From assembly GCA_963573385.1 (NCBI GenBank), contig CAUYLG010005289.1, forward strand, positions 42,668 to 106,667: 64,000 nt of DNA. The letters run 5' to 3'. The position numbers were made by a program, and so were the translations under genes. Positions 11,401-22,802 of this stretch are shown piece by piece; position 1 is the stretch's first letter, and each line of letters opens with the position of its first letter. This DNA comes from Cacajao melanocephalus (Eukaryota > Chordata > Mammalia > Primates > Pitheciidae). Below the pieces are notes generated by a model that was given only the letters and a program-made list of their open reading frames with translations, ran no database searches and was not told where the DNA came from.

Positions 11401-12499
11401 TTCTTATCTAGATTAATCTGTGAAGCAGTAGTTAGCTTTAATTAGGAATTCAAACTCAAATAATTAAAATAATGCTGGATTCAGTGTTCTTAGTCCTCCA
11501 AAGTAAGAATCATGAATTTAAAAATAACCATGTGCCTAGGACAATTTGGGCCCAGCTTACATCGTGATTTGTAGGGTGCTCTTGAGGTAAAGTCATCGCT
11601 TTTTCTACTGGGAAATGGTTAGGGAACATGCCTTAACTATTGCTTTTCCATGATAAAGATTAGTAAACTTTCTCTACAAATTCCTGTGCTTATATTAACT
11701 TCAAATAAACTCACATTTCCTAACTGTGTCAGGCAAATATGTGGCCATTCTGGTTGACCACTGATCCAAAAGGACAGAAAATGAAAATAAAGCTTTACCA
11801 TTTCTTGTTTTCTATTACTTTAGCCTCGTGCAATTCCACTGGATATATAATGGAATCATTCCCCTTTCTTTAGCCCATTTCTTTGATCACTCACCTAGCC
11901 AATATTAATTGAACATTTGCTATTCACAGTCCTTCAAAGAAATTGCTTTCACAGGCTGCCCAAATATACAGCTACAAAGTTATGTTCACATCCAATCCCA
12001 TAACCTTTTAATTGGCTCTATAACAGACTGGCTGTTAAGAATATTTTTTAGAAACTACCATATTAACCTAATGGCTAAGAATTTTCTTTGTCACACATAT
12101 ATACTAGCAGAATCCAGTAATCAAGTATAAATGACTCTCCCTACTCCATCCATGAGGTTGACAGTGAGGAAACCAGTGTTATCCAAATCTATTAATATTT
12201 GATTGCTAAGATTTGAATAAAGAGTTTGAAAGTGGGGGATCCCTTTTAGCAGTGTGCTGGAGCTGGCTTCCCCATCCTGAGACCTCAGGTTGTCGGCTTG
12301 AAATAAGCCACGATGAAAGTATTTACACTTCAATGACTTTCCTCCAAATAGTTCCCTTTCCAAAATGTTATCCAAATCCATTCTGTCCCTGGGTTCAGAT
12401 AATCCAAGTTTAGCTATCAAGGGTTACCTTTTACATTAAGAAATTATTACTTGTAAGAAACAAGTATGAACTTGTAAAAACAAAAAATTATTGGTTTCC
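8461..12499. other. Mostly unique DNA
   Basis: Four kilobases with no recognised Alu, L1 or LTR. Composition is AT-rich with scattered short A/T runs. Reading frames up to about 100 codons (for example 12121-12420 minus) have no recognisable domain, no splice context and no homology I know. The absence of young repeats is the only notable property. Confidence 0.5.
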
Positions 12500-12900
12500 C
12501 AGTCCTCAGGGCACTTCCAAAGTATTCACAGGGAAGAGATATAGGAAATGCATACGGAAGCACGTGCAAAAATATTACTGAAGTTGGTGAGAGGGTTGGA
12601 AAGCAGGAATTCAAATTGTTTGAAATTCTCCAGAAGAGTTTAGAGAAGAAAGGGAAGTGAGATTTGAAGCAGATCTTAATTGATGATTATGATTTTAGAC
12701 AGCTGGAAAGAGTAGAAAGAGTCATATCCAGTAGAATTACTGAATGGGCAGAAAAACGGGTAAAAACATAAAGTGAGCTAGAAATGGGCTTTGGGTCAGT
12801 CTGGCAATACCTGGAAAATCAGCTAGGCAGAAGGAGCTACTGAAGTTCTATGACGAGAGTGATAAAGAAGTGTTTTAAAAATATTCTTTCAAATTTTGCT
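12500..12900 (-). mobile_element. Possible L2 LINE remnant
   Basis: Purine-rich text such as 'gatttgaagcagatcttaattgatgatta' and 'gggcagaaaaacggg' follows the block order of the reverse strand of L2 3' regions ('...tgagctgagacctgaatgatga...'). Very diverged. Confidence 0.35.
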
Positions 12901-13413
12901 GACTCCTTAAGTTAAAGATTTTCTGATCTTTAACTTCTTTTCTGATCTCTAATAACTCCAACCTTCTTAGTTTTCAGACTTGCTAGACTAGAATGCATGC
13001 TAGTACCAAGTCTGCTGCCATGTCAATTGGTAACCCCAAACCTCCTGCTAGGGATTACAAGAAGCACCAGCTGACATGAGCTTTAACTCCTAAAGCTGTT
13101 GTTGGGGGTTCCCAAAGAAATAGTTTAGAACAAATTTCAGCCTGGCTTGTCTTCAGTAAATTGTAAATTATTATAATTTAAATGAAGATGATTCTCAAAA
13201 CTCTGCATATGCATTCTTAAAGCTATTCCCTTGGAATCCCAAATATCACTTCCTATACAAAATCACTTCCTCCTTATCTTTGCACCTTATAAATAAGTCT
13301 ACCACTCCTGCTATTCTTAGTATTATTACTACCCTCTACAGAAGCTGGAATCAAACTGCCTGGGATAGGATGAGAGGGAGGGAGAGAAAAGAGAGAGGGA
13401 GGATAGGAGGAGC
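12901..13413. other. unassigned DNA with a GAGGGA-rich patch
   Basis: No repeat or gene recognised except a short purine-rich patch at about 13370-13412 (AGAGGGAGGGAGAGAAAAGA). Confidence 0.45.
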
Positions 13414-13515
13414 TGCTATTTATTGAGAGCTTTCTCTGGGCTTTCTTGCAGATTCCATTTAATCCTCGTTGTAATCCTGTGAGACAGGAAGATGTGGAGG
13501 TTCAAGTCAATATTT
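13414..13515 (+). mobile_element. MIR SINE fragment
   Basis: 'gctatttattgagagctttctctgggc' followed by 'ttccatttaatcctcgttgtaatcctgtgagacaggaag' matches MIR 5' half to core in order. It fades after about 13515. Confidence 0.8.
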
Positions 13516-14313
<798 letters not shown>

Positions 14314-14517
14314 GGTTGTTTCTTTAAAGATGAATGTTTCAATTAATTACATTAACTAGAATTAATCTCTCACTGGTACAGCCTCAAATTGCATGGACTA
14401 TGTACAATATTGTCAACACCCACCCACCCCTATGCTTCAGTTACTTTTAAAGATTAGAGGAAGAGTGGACACTTCTGAGGCAGGTCAACCTTGACTGGGA
14501 TTCTGATTTTTAAAGCA

Positions 14518-14660
14518 AAACTTCTCAAGACTCATGTGTTAAAATGCAGCCTCTGAGCAGTAGGATTGGAATGGAGCCTGAGAACCTGCATTTCTAACAA
14601 ATTTCCAAGTGATGGTGACGCTGCCATCTGCAGACCACACTTTTAAGCAGCACTTCTCTA
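14518..14660 (-). mobile_element. MER5-type hAT-Charlie DNA transposon
   Basis: 'ggagcctgagaacctgcatttctaacaaattt...gtgatggtgacgctgcc...cagaccacacttttaagcagca' is the reverse-complement MER5A/B pattern. Non-autonomous, no transposase frame. Precise ends are eroded. Confidence 0.8.
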
Positions 14661-15122
14661 AACTATTCCATTTTTTTCCCCTGCTTGTTAGTATTTCCAC
14701 TCCCAAAGCTACAGATTTTCCAAATGAATGAAGGTGTAAGGTGTGTTTTCAAAATAACTCTAGGGTCAGCATGATCTGTAATGCAGGACTTGGACTCAGG
14801 GAGAGGGGCAGCAAAGGGAAGGATGATATATGTATATGGGTTACCTAAGCCAAGCCTGCAGGTGTTCAAGCAAGAATTATGGAAAGCCTGGGTTGTTGAG
14901 ATTTTTCCTACGTTTATCTGCCTCATCATCCTAGACAGAATTTAAGTTGCAAAACGTTTTTTAGCAAGCTAATGACAGGTTACTTGCACTACACTGTAGC
15001 CTGATGGAAGAAGCAACAATTCTTTTTCAAGGAGAGGGGAGTGATAGGGTGCTTCCCATCAGAGCCAGATGTGAAGAAGGAAGACAAAGAACCATTTTAT
15101 TTTCTACTGTAGGTCACTGAAC

Positions 15123-15124
<2 letters not shown>
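14661..15124. other. unassigned DNA
   Basis: No feature recognised. An 88-codon minus-strand frame (14663-14929) has no recognisable domain. Confidence 0.45.
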
Positions 15125-15176
<52 letters not shown>

Positions 15177-15179
15177 GTA
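15125..15179. repeat. (TG)n microsatellite
   Basis: GT repeat of about 55 bases with a single TTT interruption near 15155-15160. Alternating purine-pyrimidine, so prone to Z-DNA and to length change. Confidence 0.98.
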
Positions 15180-15815
15180 CAGTATGAAGAAAAAAATAAG
15201 ACTGTTATCTCTGGGGCAGGAGACTAATTGGAGGTCATAAAAGTAAAAAATACATGAATGACTTTTTATAAGGGAAATTGACTTTTTCTTACAATGAATC
15301 TAAAAAAATTCAAGTTTAACTTACAAGAATTTCCAGAATGAAACCTAATTATCAGAAAAATCCTAGTTAAGACCCTTTCTTTAAAAAAATACCCATTCTA
15401 TTTATAAAAATAGTATACATATTTACTACAAAAGACTGACAGAGAAGACTAAGATCACAGAAAAGGATTCATATAAGCAAAAAAAATAAAAATTTATATT
15501 CTGTTTTACAACACAGCCAAGTCACAGTGATACCTGGCAAATAAACAACAATAACAACAACAACACAACCTTACTATACTTCCAGTATGCTACTTACTCA
15601 TCTGGACAAGCATCACTTGCAAGCAACTGGCTCCTAATTCACAGAATTAATGTGAGACTTCTAGACTTCGCTCTTACTAAGACTGGCAAGAGATTATGAA
15701 TACAGGAAAATATCACCTTTCTTCTAAGGGTCTCAGAATTTTTTAACATATTATTGTATTCATTAAACTCATAGGGAATACAGGCAGGCTCAACTCTTTA
15801 AGAGTATACAATTTT
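15180..15815. other. unassigned AT-rich DNA
   Basis: No element recognised apart from a short (CAA)n-like patch near 15546-15571. TACAATTTT at 15807-15815 is the left target duplication of the next Alu. Confidence 0.45.
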
Positions 15816-16111
15816 GGCTGGGTGTGGTGGCTCACACACTTGTAATCCCAGCACTTTGGGAGGCAGAGGCAGGTAGATTTCTTGAGCTCAGGAGTTCAAG
15901 ACCAGCCTGGGCAACATGGCAAAACCTCATCTCTACTAAAAATACAAAAATTAGCCGGGCATGGTGGCATGTGCCTATAGTTCCAGCTACTCGGGGGCTG
16001 AGGCGGGAGGAATGCTTGAGCCTGGAGGCAGAAATTTCAGTGAGCCAGGATCTGATCATTACACTCCAACCTGGGTTATGGAGCAAAACCCTGTCTCAAA
16101 AAAAAAGGGGT
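15816..16111 (+). mobile_element. Alu SINE, full length
   Basis: GGCTGGGTGTGGTGGCTCAC start, both arms, linker ACTAAAAATACAAAAATTAG and a tail of about nine A followed by GGGG. The target-site duplication TACAATTTT lies at 15807-15815 and 16112-16120. Confidence 0.97.
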
Positions 16112-16120
16112 TTACAATTT

Positions 16121-16690
16121 TGAGTTTCCCAATAAAACATATTAGGTAAATAAATGGGTCACATTAAGGCTGATTTGTTAACACTGATAAATTTAGGGAT
16201 ATATTGTGAATGAGTAAGGATTAGTATTAAATAATACTGCTTTATGCATATTAGCACTTTGTGGATACTAAACTTTATTTTTTCTGTTTATATTCATCTC
16301 TTGCTTTCATACTGAAGTTATATTTTGGAGTTTTGTTTTGTTTTCAGAAAATGTCTGATGATTCTTGGTTGTCCATTCAATTTTTTAAATGACACATAAA
16401 AAATTAAGCAAAATTGAAGAAAATAATTGTACAGTAGAGGAGTAAGAAAGGCGAAGCACTTATTCTGCCATTACTAATACTTATTATCCAGTCAAAGTAA
16501 TTTAGATTATTTGTATGACTGAAAAATAGAGCTTGGAGAAATAGACCCATCAATATATGTAAGCTTTATATATGAAAGCTTTGTTTATTAAAAGACAACA
16601 TTTTTAAAACATGAAGACAGGTCACAAGCATCTATAATAGATAACTGGTTAGAATCCTGAATAGTTATAGAATGTATAAAACTCAGACAG
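16121..16690. other. unassigned AT-rich DNA
   Basis: No feature recognised. The right edge passes gradually into an old L1. Confidence 0.4.
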
Positions 16691-17015
16691 CAAAAAAGAA
16701 AACACCAAAATATATGAGTAAGCAAGTTACAGAAAATAAAATTTAAAAGTCAATAAACAGTTTATAAAAAAATAAAGTCACAATGAGATATTATTTCACA
16801 TCCATCAAATTGGAAAAAAAAATAGTCTGACAATAGCAAGTGTAAACAAGGATAAGGAGAAGGGGAGATTCATATGGACAATGGTGGGAGTATCTCATGA
16901 ATGCAATAAAGCATACATTTCAAAATGTAGCAATTCTACTCTAAGTATATTCTAAGAAAATATTAACAGACTTTTACTTTTTTAATCCTTAGCAGGATTA
17001 TTTGGATTAGAAAAA
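16691..17015 (+). mobile_element. L1M LINE, piece 1 of 4
   Basis: 'cacaatgagatattatttcacatccatcaaattgg...gcaattctactctaagtatattc...ttagcaggattatttggattag' follows the order of an old L1 3' half. It is interrupted at about 17015 by a younger L1 and resumes at about 17796, then again between and after two Alus. Confidence 0.78.
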
Positions 17016-17795
17016 ACAATATCCCTAATCAATAGATAAATGCAAATCAAAACCACAATGAGATACCATCTGATACCAGTCAGAATGGCTATTATTAAGA
17101 AGTCAATATTAACAGATGCTGGCAAGTTTGCAGAGAAAAGGAAACGCTTATACACTGCTGGTGGAAATGTAAATTAATTCATCCTTTGTGGAAAGCAGTG
17201 TGGTGATTTCCTCAAAGAACTTAAAACAGAATTACCATTTGACCCAGCAATCCCATTATTGGATATATACATAAAGGAATATAATTGTTCTGTCACAAAG
17301 ACACATGCACATATATGTTCACTGCAGCACTACCCACAAAAGCAAAGACATAGAATTAACCTAAATGCCCATCGACAGTAGACTGGATAAAGAAAATGCT
17401 GTACATACACACCACGGAATACTATGCAGCCATAAAAAAAGAGTAAGATTATGTTACTTTCAGCAACATGGATGGAGCTGGAGGCCATTATCCTTAATGC
17501 ATTAATGCAGGAACAGAAAACCAAATACCACATGTCCTCACTTACAAGTGGGGGCTAAACAATGAGAACACACAACACTAAGAGGGGAACAAGAGACACT
17601 GGGACCCACTGGGCAGTGGAGAAATGGAGGAGGGAAAAGATCACACAAAATAACTATTGGGTACTAAGCATAATATCTGGGTGATGAAACAATCCGTACA
17701 CCAAACCCCATGGCACACAGCTTACCTATAAAACAAACCTGCATGTATACCCATGAACCTAAAATAAAAGTTAAAAAAAGAAAAAGAAAGAGTGA
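17016..17795 (+). mobile_element. L1P LINE, 5'-truncated
   Basis: A clearly younger L1 3' end: 'tgcaaatcaaaaccacaatgagataccatctg', 'acccagcaatcccattattgg', 'ggaatactatgcagccataaaaa', 'cacatgtcctcacttac', then the 3' UTR and an A-rich tail. The ORF2 frame is broken by several stops. It sits inside an L1M; the flanks share AGAAAAA-type sequence, too A-rich to prove a target duplication. Confidence 0.93.
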
Positions 17796-17985
17796 AACTA
17801 AAAGTCATTTATAGAAGAATGGATACACTGTGACATCCTCAAACTTTAGAGAATGCAGCTGTGGGAATGAATGAACTAGATTTACCCGTAATCAACACAT
17901 TTAGGGGGCAAAAAAAATAGTTGTAGTCAAATGTATACTATATATTGTACGTATGTACTGCATAAAGTTTAAAAAATGCAGAAAA
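17796..17985 (+). mobile_element. L1M LINE, piece 2 of 4
   Basis: Resumes the older L1 in the expected place: 'actaaaagtcatttatagaagaatggatac' corresponds to the old-L1 block '...aatgtccatcaacag...aatggataaa'. Then comes 'gaatgaactagatttacccg'. Confidence 0.75.
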
Positions 17986-18258
17986 GGCCAGGTGCGGTGG
18001 CTCATGCCTGTAATCCCAGCACTTTGGGAGGCCAAGATGGGAGGATCACTTGAGGTCAGGAGATCGAGACCAGCCTGGCCAACATGGTGAAACTCGCCTC
18101 TACTAAAAATAAAAAATGTGGGGGGTCCCTGTAATCCCAGCTACTCAAGAGGCTCAGGTGGGAGAATTGCTCAAAACTGAGAGGTGGAGGCTGCAGTGGC
18201 CCAAGATGCAACCCTGCACTCCAGCCTGGGTGACAGAGACTCTGTCTTAAATTAAAAA
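17986..18258 (+). mobile_element. Alu SINE with damaged linker
   Basis: GGCCAGGTGCGGTGGCTCAT start and both arms. The central linker is disrupted (AAATAAAAAATGTGGGGGGT, with the start of the right arm missing). AAAAAATGCA flanks both sides (17971-17980; about 18254-18263), compatible with a target-site duplication. Confidence 0.95.
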
Positions 18259-18356
18259 AATGCAAAACTGTAACTCACTGTTTAGGATCCAACCATAGGT
18301 CTACAGTTACATGGAAATAAGAAAAGATAATTTCAGAATAGTGGAAGATAGATATA
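18259..18356 (+). mobile_element. L1M LINE, piece 3 of 4
   Basis: Short stretch between two opposed Alus. 'gttacatggaaataag...atttcagaatagtggaaga' fits the late 3' UTR region of an old L1 by position. Confidence 0.55.
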
Positions 18357-18650
18357 ATTTTTTTTTCGAGATGGAGTTTCACTCTTCTTGCCCAGACTGG
18401 AGCCGAAATGGCATGATTTCAGCTCACTGCAACCTCTGCCTCCCAGGTTCAAGCAATTCTCTTGCCTCAGCCTCCCAAGTAGCTAGGAATACAGGCATGC
18501 ACCACCATGCCCAGCTAATTTTGTATTTTTAGTAGAGATGGGGTTTCGCCATGTTGGCCAGGCTGGTTCCAAACCCCTGACCTCAGGTGATCCACCCGCC
18601 TCAGCCTCCCAAAGTGCTGAGATTACAGATGTGAGCCATCATGGCTGGCC
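18357..18650 (-). mobile_element. AluS-like SINE
   Basis: Reverse-strand full-length Alu: T tail, 'gagatggagtttcactcttcttgcccag', both arms, end 'gtgagccatcatggctggcc'. It faces the Alu at 17986-18258 across about 100 bases. No convincing target duplication. Confidence 0.96.
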
Positions 18651-18745
18651 AGAAGGTAACTTTTTTAAGGTGATAGATTAAAACATGTGCATTTGTCATA
18701 TTACATTTTATACTTTTGTATGTCTTAAATATTTCATAATAAAAT
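18651..18745 (+). mobile_element. L1M LINE, piece 4 of 4 (3' end)
   Basis: 'catgtgcatttgtcatattacattttatacttttgtatg...atttcataataaaattgg' is the end pattern of old L1 3' UTRs, closing the element that started at 16691. Confidence 0.7.
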
Positions 18746-18949
18746 TGGAGAATCTTGTCCTGGTTAATTGGTTACCACACTCCTATAGCAGATAACTGAC
18801 AGCAATTGATCATGACCATAAGTTGTATTCAAAACACATTTATTCTGAAGTTTACCAAAAACCACATTTTTCAAAAATCGAACTAGGATAAGTGTGATAG
18901 CTCAAAAAGAACCATCTGAGTGTACTGAAAAATCTTTTGTTTTCTAAGT

Positions 18950-19180
18950 CAGTAGCTCCCAAAGTGGAGTGCACTGGGCCACAAGAAGAAAATATTGAAA
19001 CTGAGTGTTTTTCCATAAAATCTTTTCAATTTCTCTGTTTCATCTGTTGTATAAAATATGTAACAGACACAAACCTAAATTAATTTATATAATATATTCC
19101 TGCACAGTGGTATGTTATGTCATTTATAAATAATTTTTTACTGATCACGGTGCAAGTTCTAAAAAGTTTAAAAACCAGTG
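18950..19180. mobile_element. hAT-like non-autonomous DNA transposon
   Basis: Starts CAGTAGCTCCCAAAGTGGAG and ends AAAAAGTTTAAAAACCAGTG, the imperfect terminal inverted repeats of hAT/Charlie elements (CAGTGGTTCTC-type). About 230 bp, no frame. The 8-bp flanks (TTCTAAGT, TTCAAGAT) agree at only 5 of 8 bases. Confidence 0.55.
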
Positions 19181-20994
19181 TTCAAGATGACCATTAATTG
19201 ACTTTGTAAACCACCCATCCAAGTAACCTACATCCAGACCCTGAAAGTTAAAAAACAGAGATTTTAGAGGAGAACTGGATTTTTTTAGAGATAATTTATT
19301 AGTGAAAAAAGTATCTTGAACTAGATGACTAAAACTGCCTACGTCTGCCAACTTTCTATAGACTGAATTTCACATCAGGCTTCAAGACAAAGGTTGATAT
19401 AATTGCCAACCAGTGCAGTAACAGGTCTGGCCTTATTTGTGTTGGATGCTTTTCCTGAAAAAGATAATAAATCACTTGAAAATCCATGTGGGACAGGACA
19501 CAATCTAGGAAAGTGAACGCCACTCTGTAACACAAGTGCTAAATTAACATTCTCCAACTGCTTCCAGCTATTGATATTCATTTTGGAACAGGCAGGACAT
19601 ATTTAGAAAATGGCACACCACCAGAAAATGTGAGTGAGAGTGTGGGATTTTGCCTAATACAATGCAGCTAGAATTTTTCTAGAACTAATTTCAGGAGCCA
19701 GAAAAGTATGTTTCACAAAAAAACCTTAGATTAGAGTTTAATCCTCTAATAAAACAAGTTATACAAAATCAAGTAGTATTATCTTACAATAAATAACTAT
19801 TCAAAGAAGCTGTATTTTAAAATAAACTCCTCCTCTGGGCCTTTAAGCTAGTGATCTTAGCTACTGCCAACAGCATTGATAATAAACAGGATATAGTTTT
19901 GTCAAATGTTTAGCAAAGTATTATAAATACGCTTTTGGTGGAAATAAGTATTCAAGTATCTCTTGGGGACAATGAGATGATTATTCACATGTACCATTTA
20001 TCAACTTAACAATGAGCAGAAAATGTAAGAAAGTGCACATCAGGCAGCTACCGTAATGGCTTGCATTTTGGCAGAAGTAGAAATGGAGGTGGGTGGATAC
20101 TACGAATATTATTAGTCATAAATTGAGAGACATTAATATATTTATTAGGATAGTGTGCATTTTACTCTAATCATATTGATGTTCTGACAACAGGCAAAAG
20201 AAAGCCTTCTCAAAGAATTCTTCCCAAACATTCATTTGGATACCAGCTCCGAAAATCTCACTAGAGGTCACAGGCCTCTAGTAGATACAGACGTCTGTTT
20301 TGTGACTTGCTGTAAGGAAGCGACACAGATCTATAAAAAGTGCAAAGCTTACATAGAAAGCTATCTGTCATTTCATATCTGATAACAGAAGCAATTCTCA
20401 TTCTGTCTCCATTGCTGTCTTTTTTAAAGATTGATTCCTATAAGGTACAGTACAGAATGTTATAATGTCATCCCAGGATTGGTAAGTTTTTGATAAAAGC
20501 ACTTGCTGAGATTTCTAATTTCTTCCCCAAAGGGCATGAAACTAAACAAATTAATCACTCTAACACCTAGACTCTTAAGGCAGAGGCCCGTTTATTAGAA
20601 TATGTTCAATACCAGAAGACATGCTATATATCATCACACTCCCACACCTGATCCTCAACTCTCTGGGCCCAGCGAGAAGCGTCGTCACAGATGGGGCTCC
20701 ACAGCTTAACAAATTTCTCTGATGCACCTACAGTTGCTTGATCCATGGTCCCATGGCTCTGCCTCCCAGGGACCATCAACAACCAAAGCCCTTTCTCAAT
20801 GGTTTTCTTTGAGATGCCCAGAAGACATTCATACACACATAACACTGCCCCCATCTACCTGGTTCTGTACCCTTGTTAGAGTTGAACAGTTCTCCCTTCA
20901 AGCCAGGGACAGAAATGAAGAACTTTCCAGATCAGAGAGTTCGCAAATCTAACCACTATTTATGCTAGAATTCCTTCAGTTACAAATAATGGTA
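19181..20994. other. Mostly unique DNA
   Basis: No element recognised over 1.8 kb. The stretch at 20580-20950 is less AT-rich and carries overlapping 70-76 codon frames on both strands with no recognisable domain. Confidence 0.45.
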
Positions 20995-21150
20995 GGTAAG
21001 GAGAAGGGAGAGCCAAGAATAAAGGAGATGGGGAGAGAGAGAGGGAGGGAACATGCAAAGGGAAGAGGGGCGATGGAAAGATGAGGAGGGAGGAAGAGAG
21101 TGAAGGGAGGGGAGGAGAGAGAGACAAGGGGAGGGAAAAAGGAGAGAGGC
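20995..21150 (+). repeat. Long polypurine tract (GA/GGA-rich)
   Basis: About 155 bases almost entirely A and G on the plus strand, with AGAGAGAGAGGGAGGGA and GGGAGGGGAGGAGAGAG blocks and only a few pyrimidine interruptions. Apparent Ser/Leu/Pro-rich frames here are translations of this tract. Confidence 0.93.
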
Positions 21151-21744
21151 TCACATAACGAAAAAAATCCAGGGAGTGGGTCTCCTATCTTCAGTCATAG
21201 CCAGATCCAGGGGATATTATCAGAACTTCATCACTTTTTGTCGATTTCTAACCTCTGCTTTTCTCTGCTTGATCCCCTTTTTCTAGCAGGGTCTCACCTT
21301 AGTAGTGGCAAGATACCTGCCAGCAACACCAGGCCTACATACTCCCAGCTTTAAATTCAGTGAAAAGACAGATCTCTTTCTAAAGCACTGCAATAAAATT
21401 TCCAGAAAAAACGCATCAGCTTAATTGGCTTCTGTTGGTTATGTGCCCATCCGTGAACCCATCACTGTGGTCTGAGAGGTGCAAGGACTCCTCTGATTGG
21501 CCTGGCCTGGGCCATTTGCCTACTTCTGGCATAAGGAAGGACAGTTTCAAAAGGCAAGCTGGGTGTTGCTACAGGAGAGCATTCAGGCAAACCACAGCCA
21601 ATCCCAGAACTCTCCTTGTTCTGCCCTGTCTTCAAATTCTCTTGCACATTTTTCCAGCCTAGGACTCGCTGTGTCTCACCATGTCCATCTAACATAGGGC
21701 CCTCAATACGTTTCTCTGATATAGGGAAAACCCATTTGGTGTAG
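21151..21744. other. unassigned DNA
   Basis: No element recognised. Overlapping 65-77 codon frames at 21435-21697 on both strands are typical of stop-poor DNA of higher GC and show no domain. Confidence 0.45.
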
Positions 21745-21853
21745 TGAATGACCCTAGAGTCAAACAGCCTGGGTTCTAATTCTGGCTCATCACTTTAGCA
21801 AGCTGTATAATCTCTCTGTGCCTCAGTTTCTTCATTAAAAAAAAAGGCAGGTG
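21745..21853 (-). mobile_element. MIR SINE, left part
   Basis: 'ctagagtcaaacagcctgggttctaattctggctc' and 'ctctctgtgcctcagtttcttcatt' are the reverse-strand MIR blocks in order. The copy is split by the Alu at 21854-22145. Confidence 0.92.
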
Positions 21854-22145
21854 GGCCAGGCACAGTGGCTCATGCCTGTAATCCCAGCACTTTGGGAGGC
21901 CTAGACAGGCAGATCATCTGAGGTCAGGAGTTCAAGACCAGCCTGGCCAACATGGCAAAACACCATCTCTACCAAAAATACAAAAATTAGCCAGATGTGG
22001 TGCAGCATGCCTGTGGTGCCAGCTACTTGGTTGCTGAAGCACTAAAATCACTTGAACCTGGGAGGCAGAGGTTGCAGTAAGCCAAGACTGTGCCACTGCA
22101 CTACAGCTTGGGCACAGGGCGAGACTACATCTCAAAAAAAAAAAA
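21854..22145 (+). mobile_element. Alu SINE inserted in a MIR
   Basis: Full-length Alu from GGCCAGGCACAGTGGCTCAT to the poly(A) tail. The target duplication AAAAAGGCAGG lies at 21841-21851 and 22146-22156. Removing it rejoins the MIR exactly in its A-rich centre, which confirms the insertion order. Confidence 0.97.
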
Positions 22146-22151
22146 AAAAAG

Positions 22152-22268
22152 GCAGGCAACAATGGCACATCTATCATTAAGTTTTTGGGACAAATAAACT
22201 AGATGACACAGGCAAAGTACTTAAAACAGTGCCCAGCAGAAAGTTATCTCTCAATAAATGTTAGGAAT
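22152..22268 (-). mobile_element. MIR SINE, right part
   Basis: Continues with 'aaagtacttaaaacagtgcccagcagaaagttatctctcaataaatgtt', the reverse-strand 5' end of MIR. Confidence 0.9.
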
Positions 22269-22517
22269 GAAGTCTTCTGACAGAGCCATTATGAAAAAGT
22301 TCAGTTAATAACTAGCAAGTAGGTCTTTTTTTAATCCACAAGACATCTTAACATCTAAAAAGATTATAGTTAATTTACATTTTGTCCAAAGCTCTCACTG
22401 GTTTTATATTGTGATAATTATCTAATTTGGTTACTGATAAACTCAGAAAAGAAGAGAGCTTAACATTTGGGGTAAACAGAACAGTGGAATTCTGAACCGT
22501 AGAAGATTGAGGTTTTT

Positions 22518-22802
22518 CAGTAGGGTGCAATGGCTCATGCCTGTAATTCCAGCACTTTGAGAGGCCGAAGTGGGAGGATCACTTGAGGCCAGGAGTTCAA
22601 AACTAGCCCTGACAACATGACAAGACCTCATCTCTACACACACACACAAAAAATAAAAGGGAAACAACTTTAAAAATTAGCCCAGGCATGGTGGCATGCA
22701 CCTGTAATCCTAGCTACTTGGGAGCCTGAGGTGACAGGGTCACTTGAATCCAGGAGTTGGAGGTTACAGGAACCATGATTGTATCACTGTACTCCTGTGC
22801 AG
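22518..22802 (+). mobile_element. AluJ-like SINE, tail lost
   Basis: Diverged two-arm Alu (GGGTGCAATGGCTCATGCCTG...). Its linker is replaced by a (CA)n-containing, A-rich stretch (ACACACACACAAAAAATAAA). The right arm stops at 'ctcctgtgc' with no poly(A) tail, so the 3' end is truncated or eroded. Confidence 0.93.

Noticed and set aside
20894..20912. 18-base identity with the LTR near 60750 (CCTTCAAGCCAGGGACAG)
   Set aside because: The flanks do not match, so I take it as chance and not as evidence of a second LTR copy.
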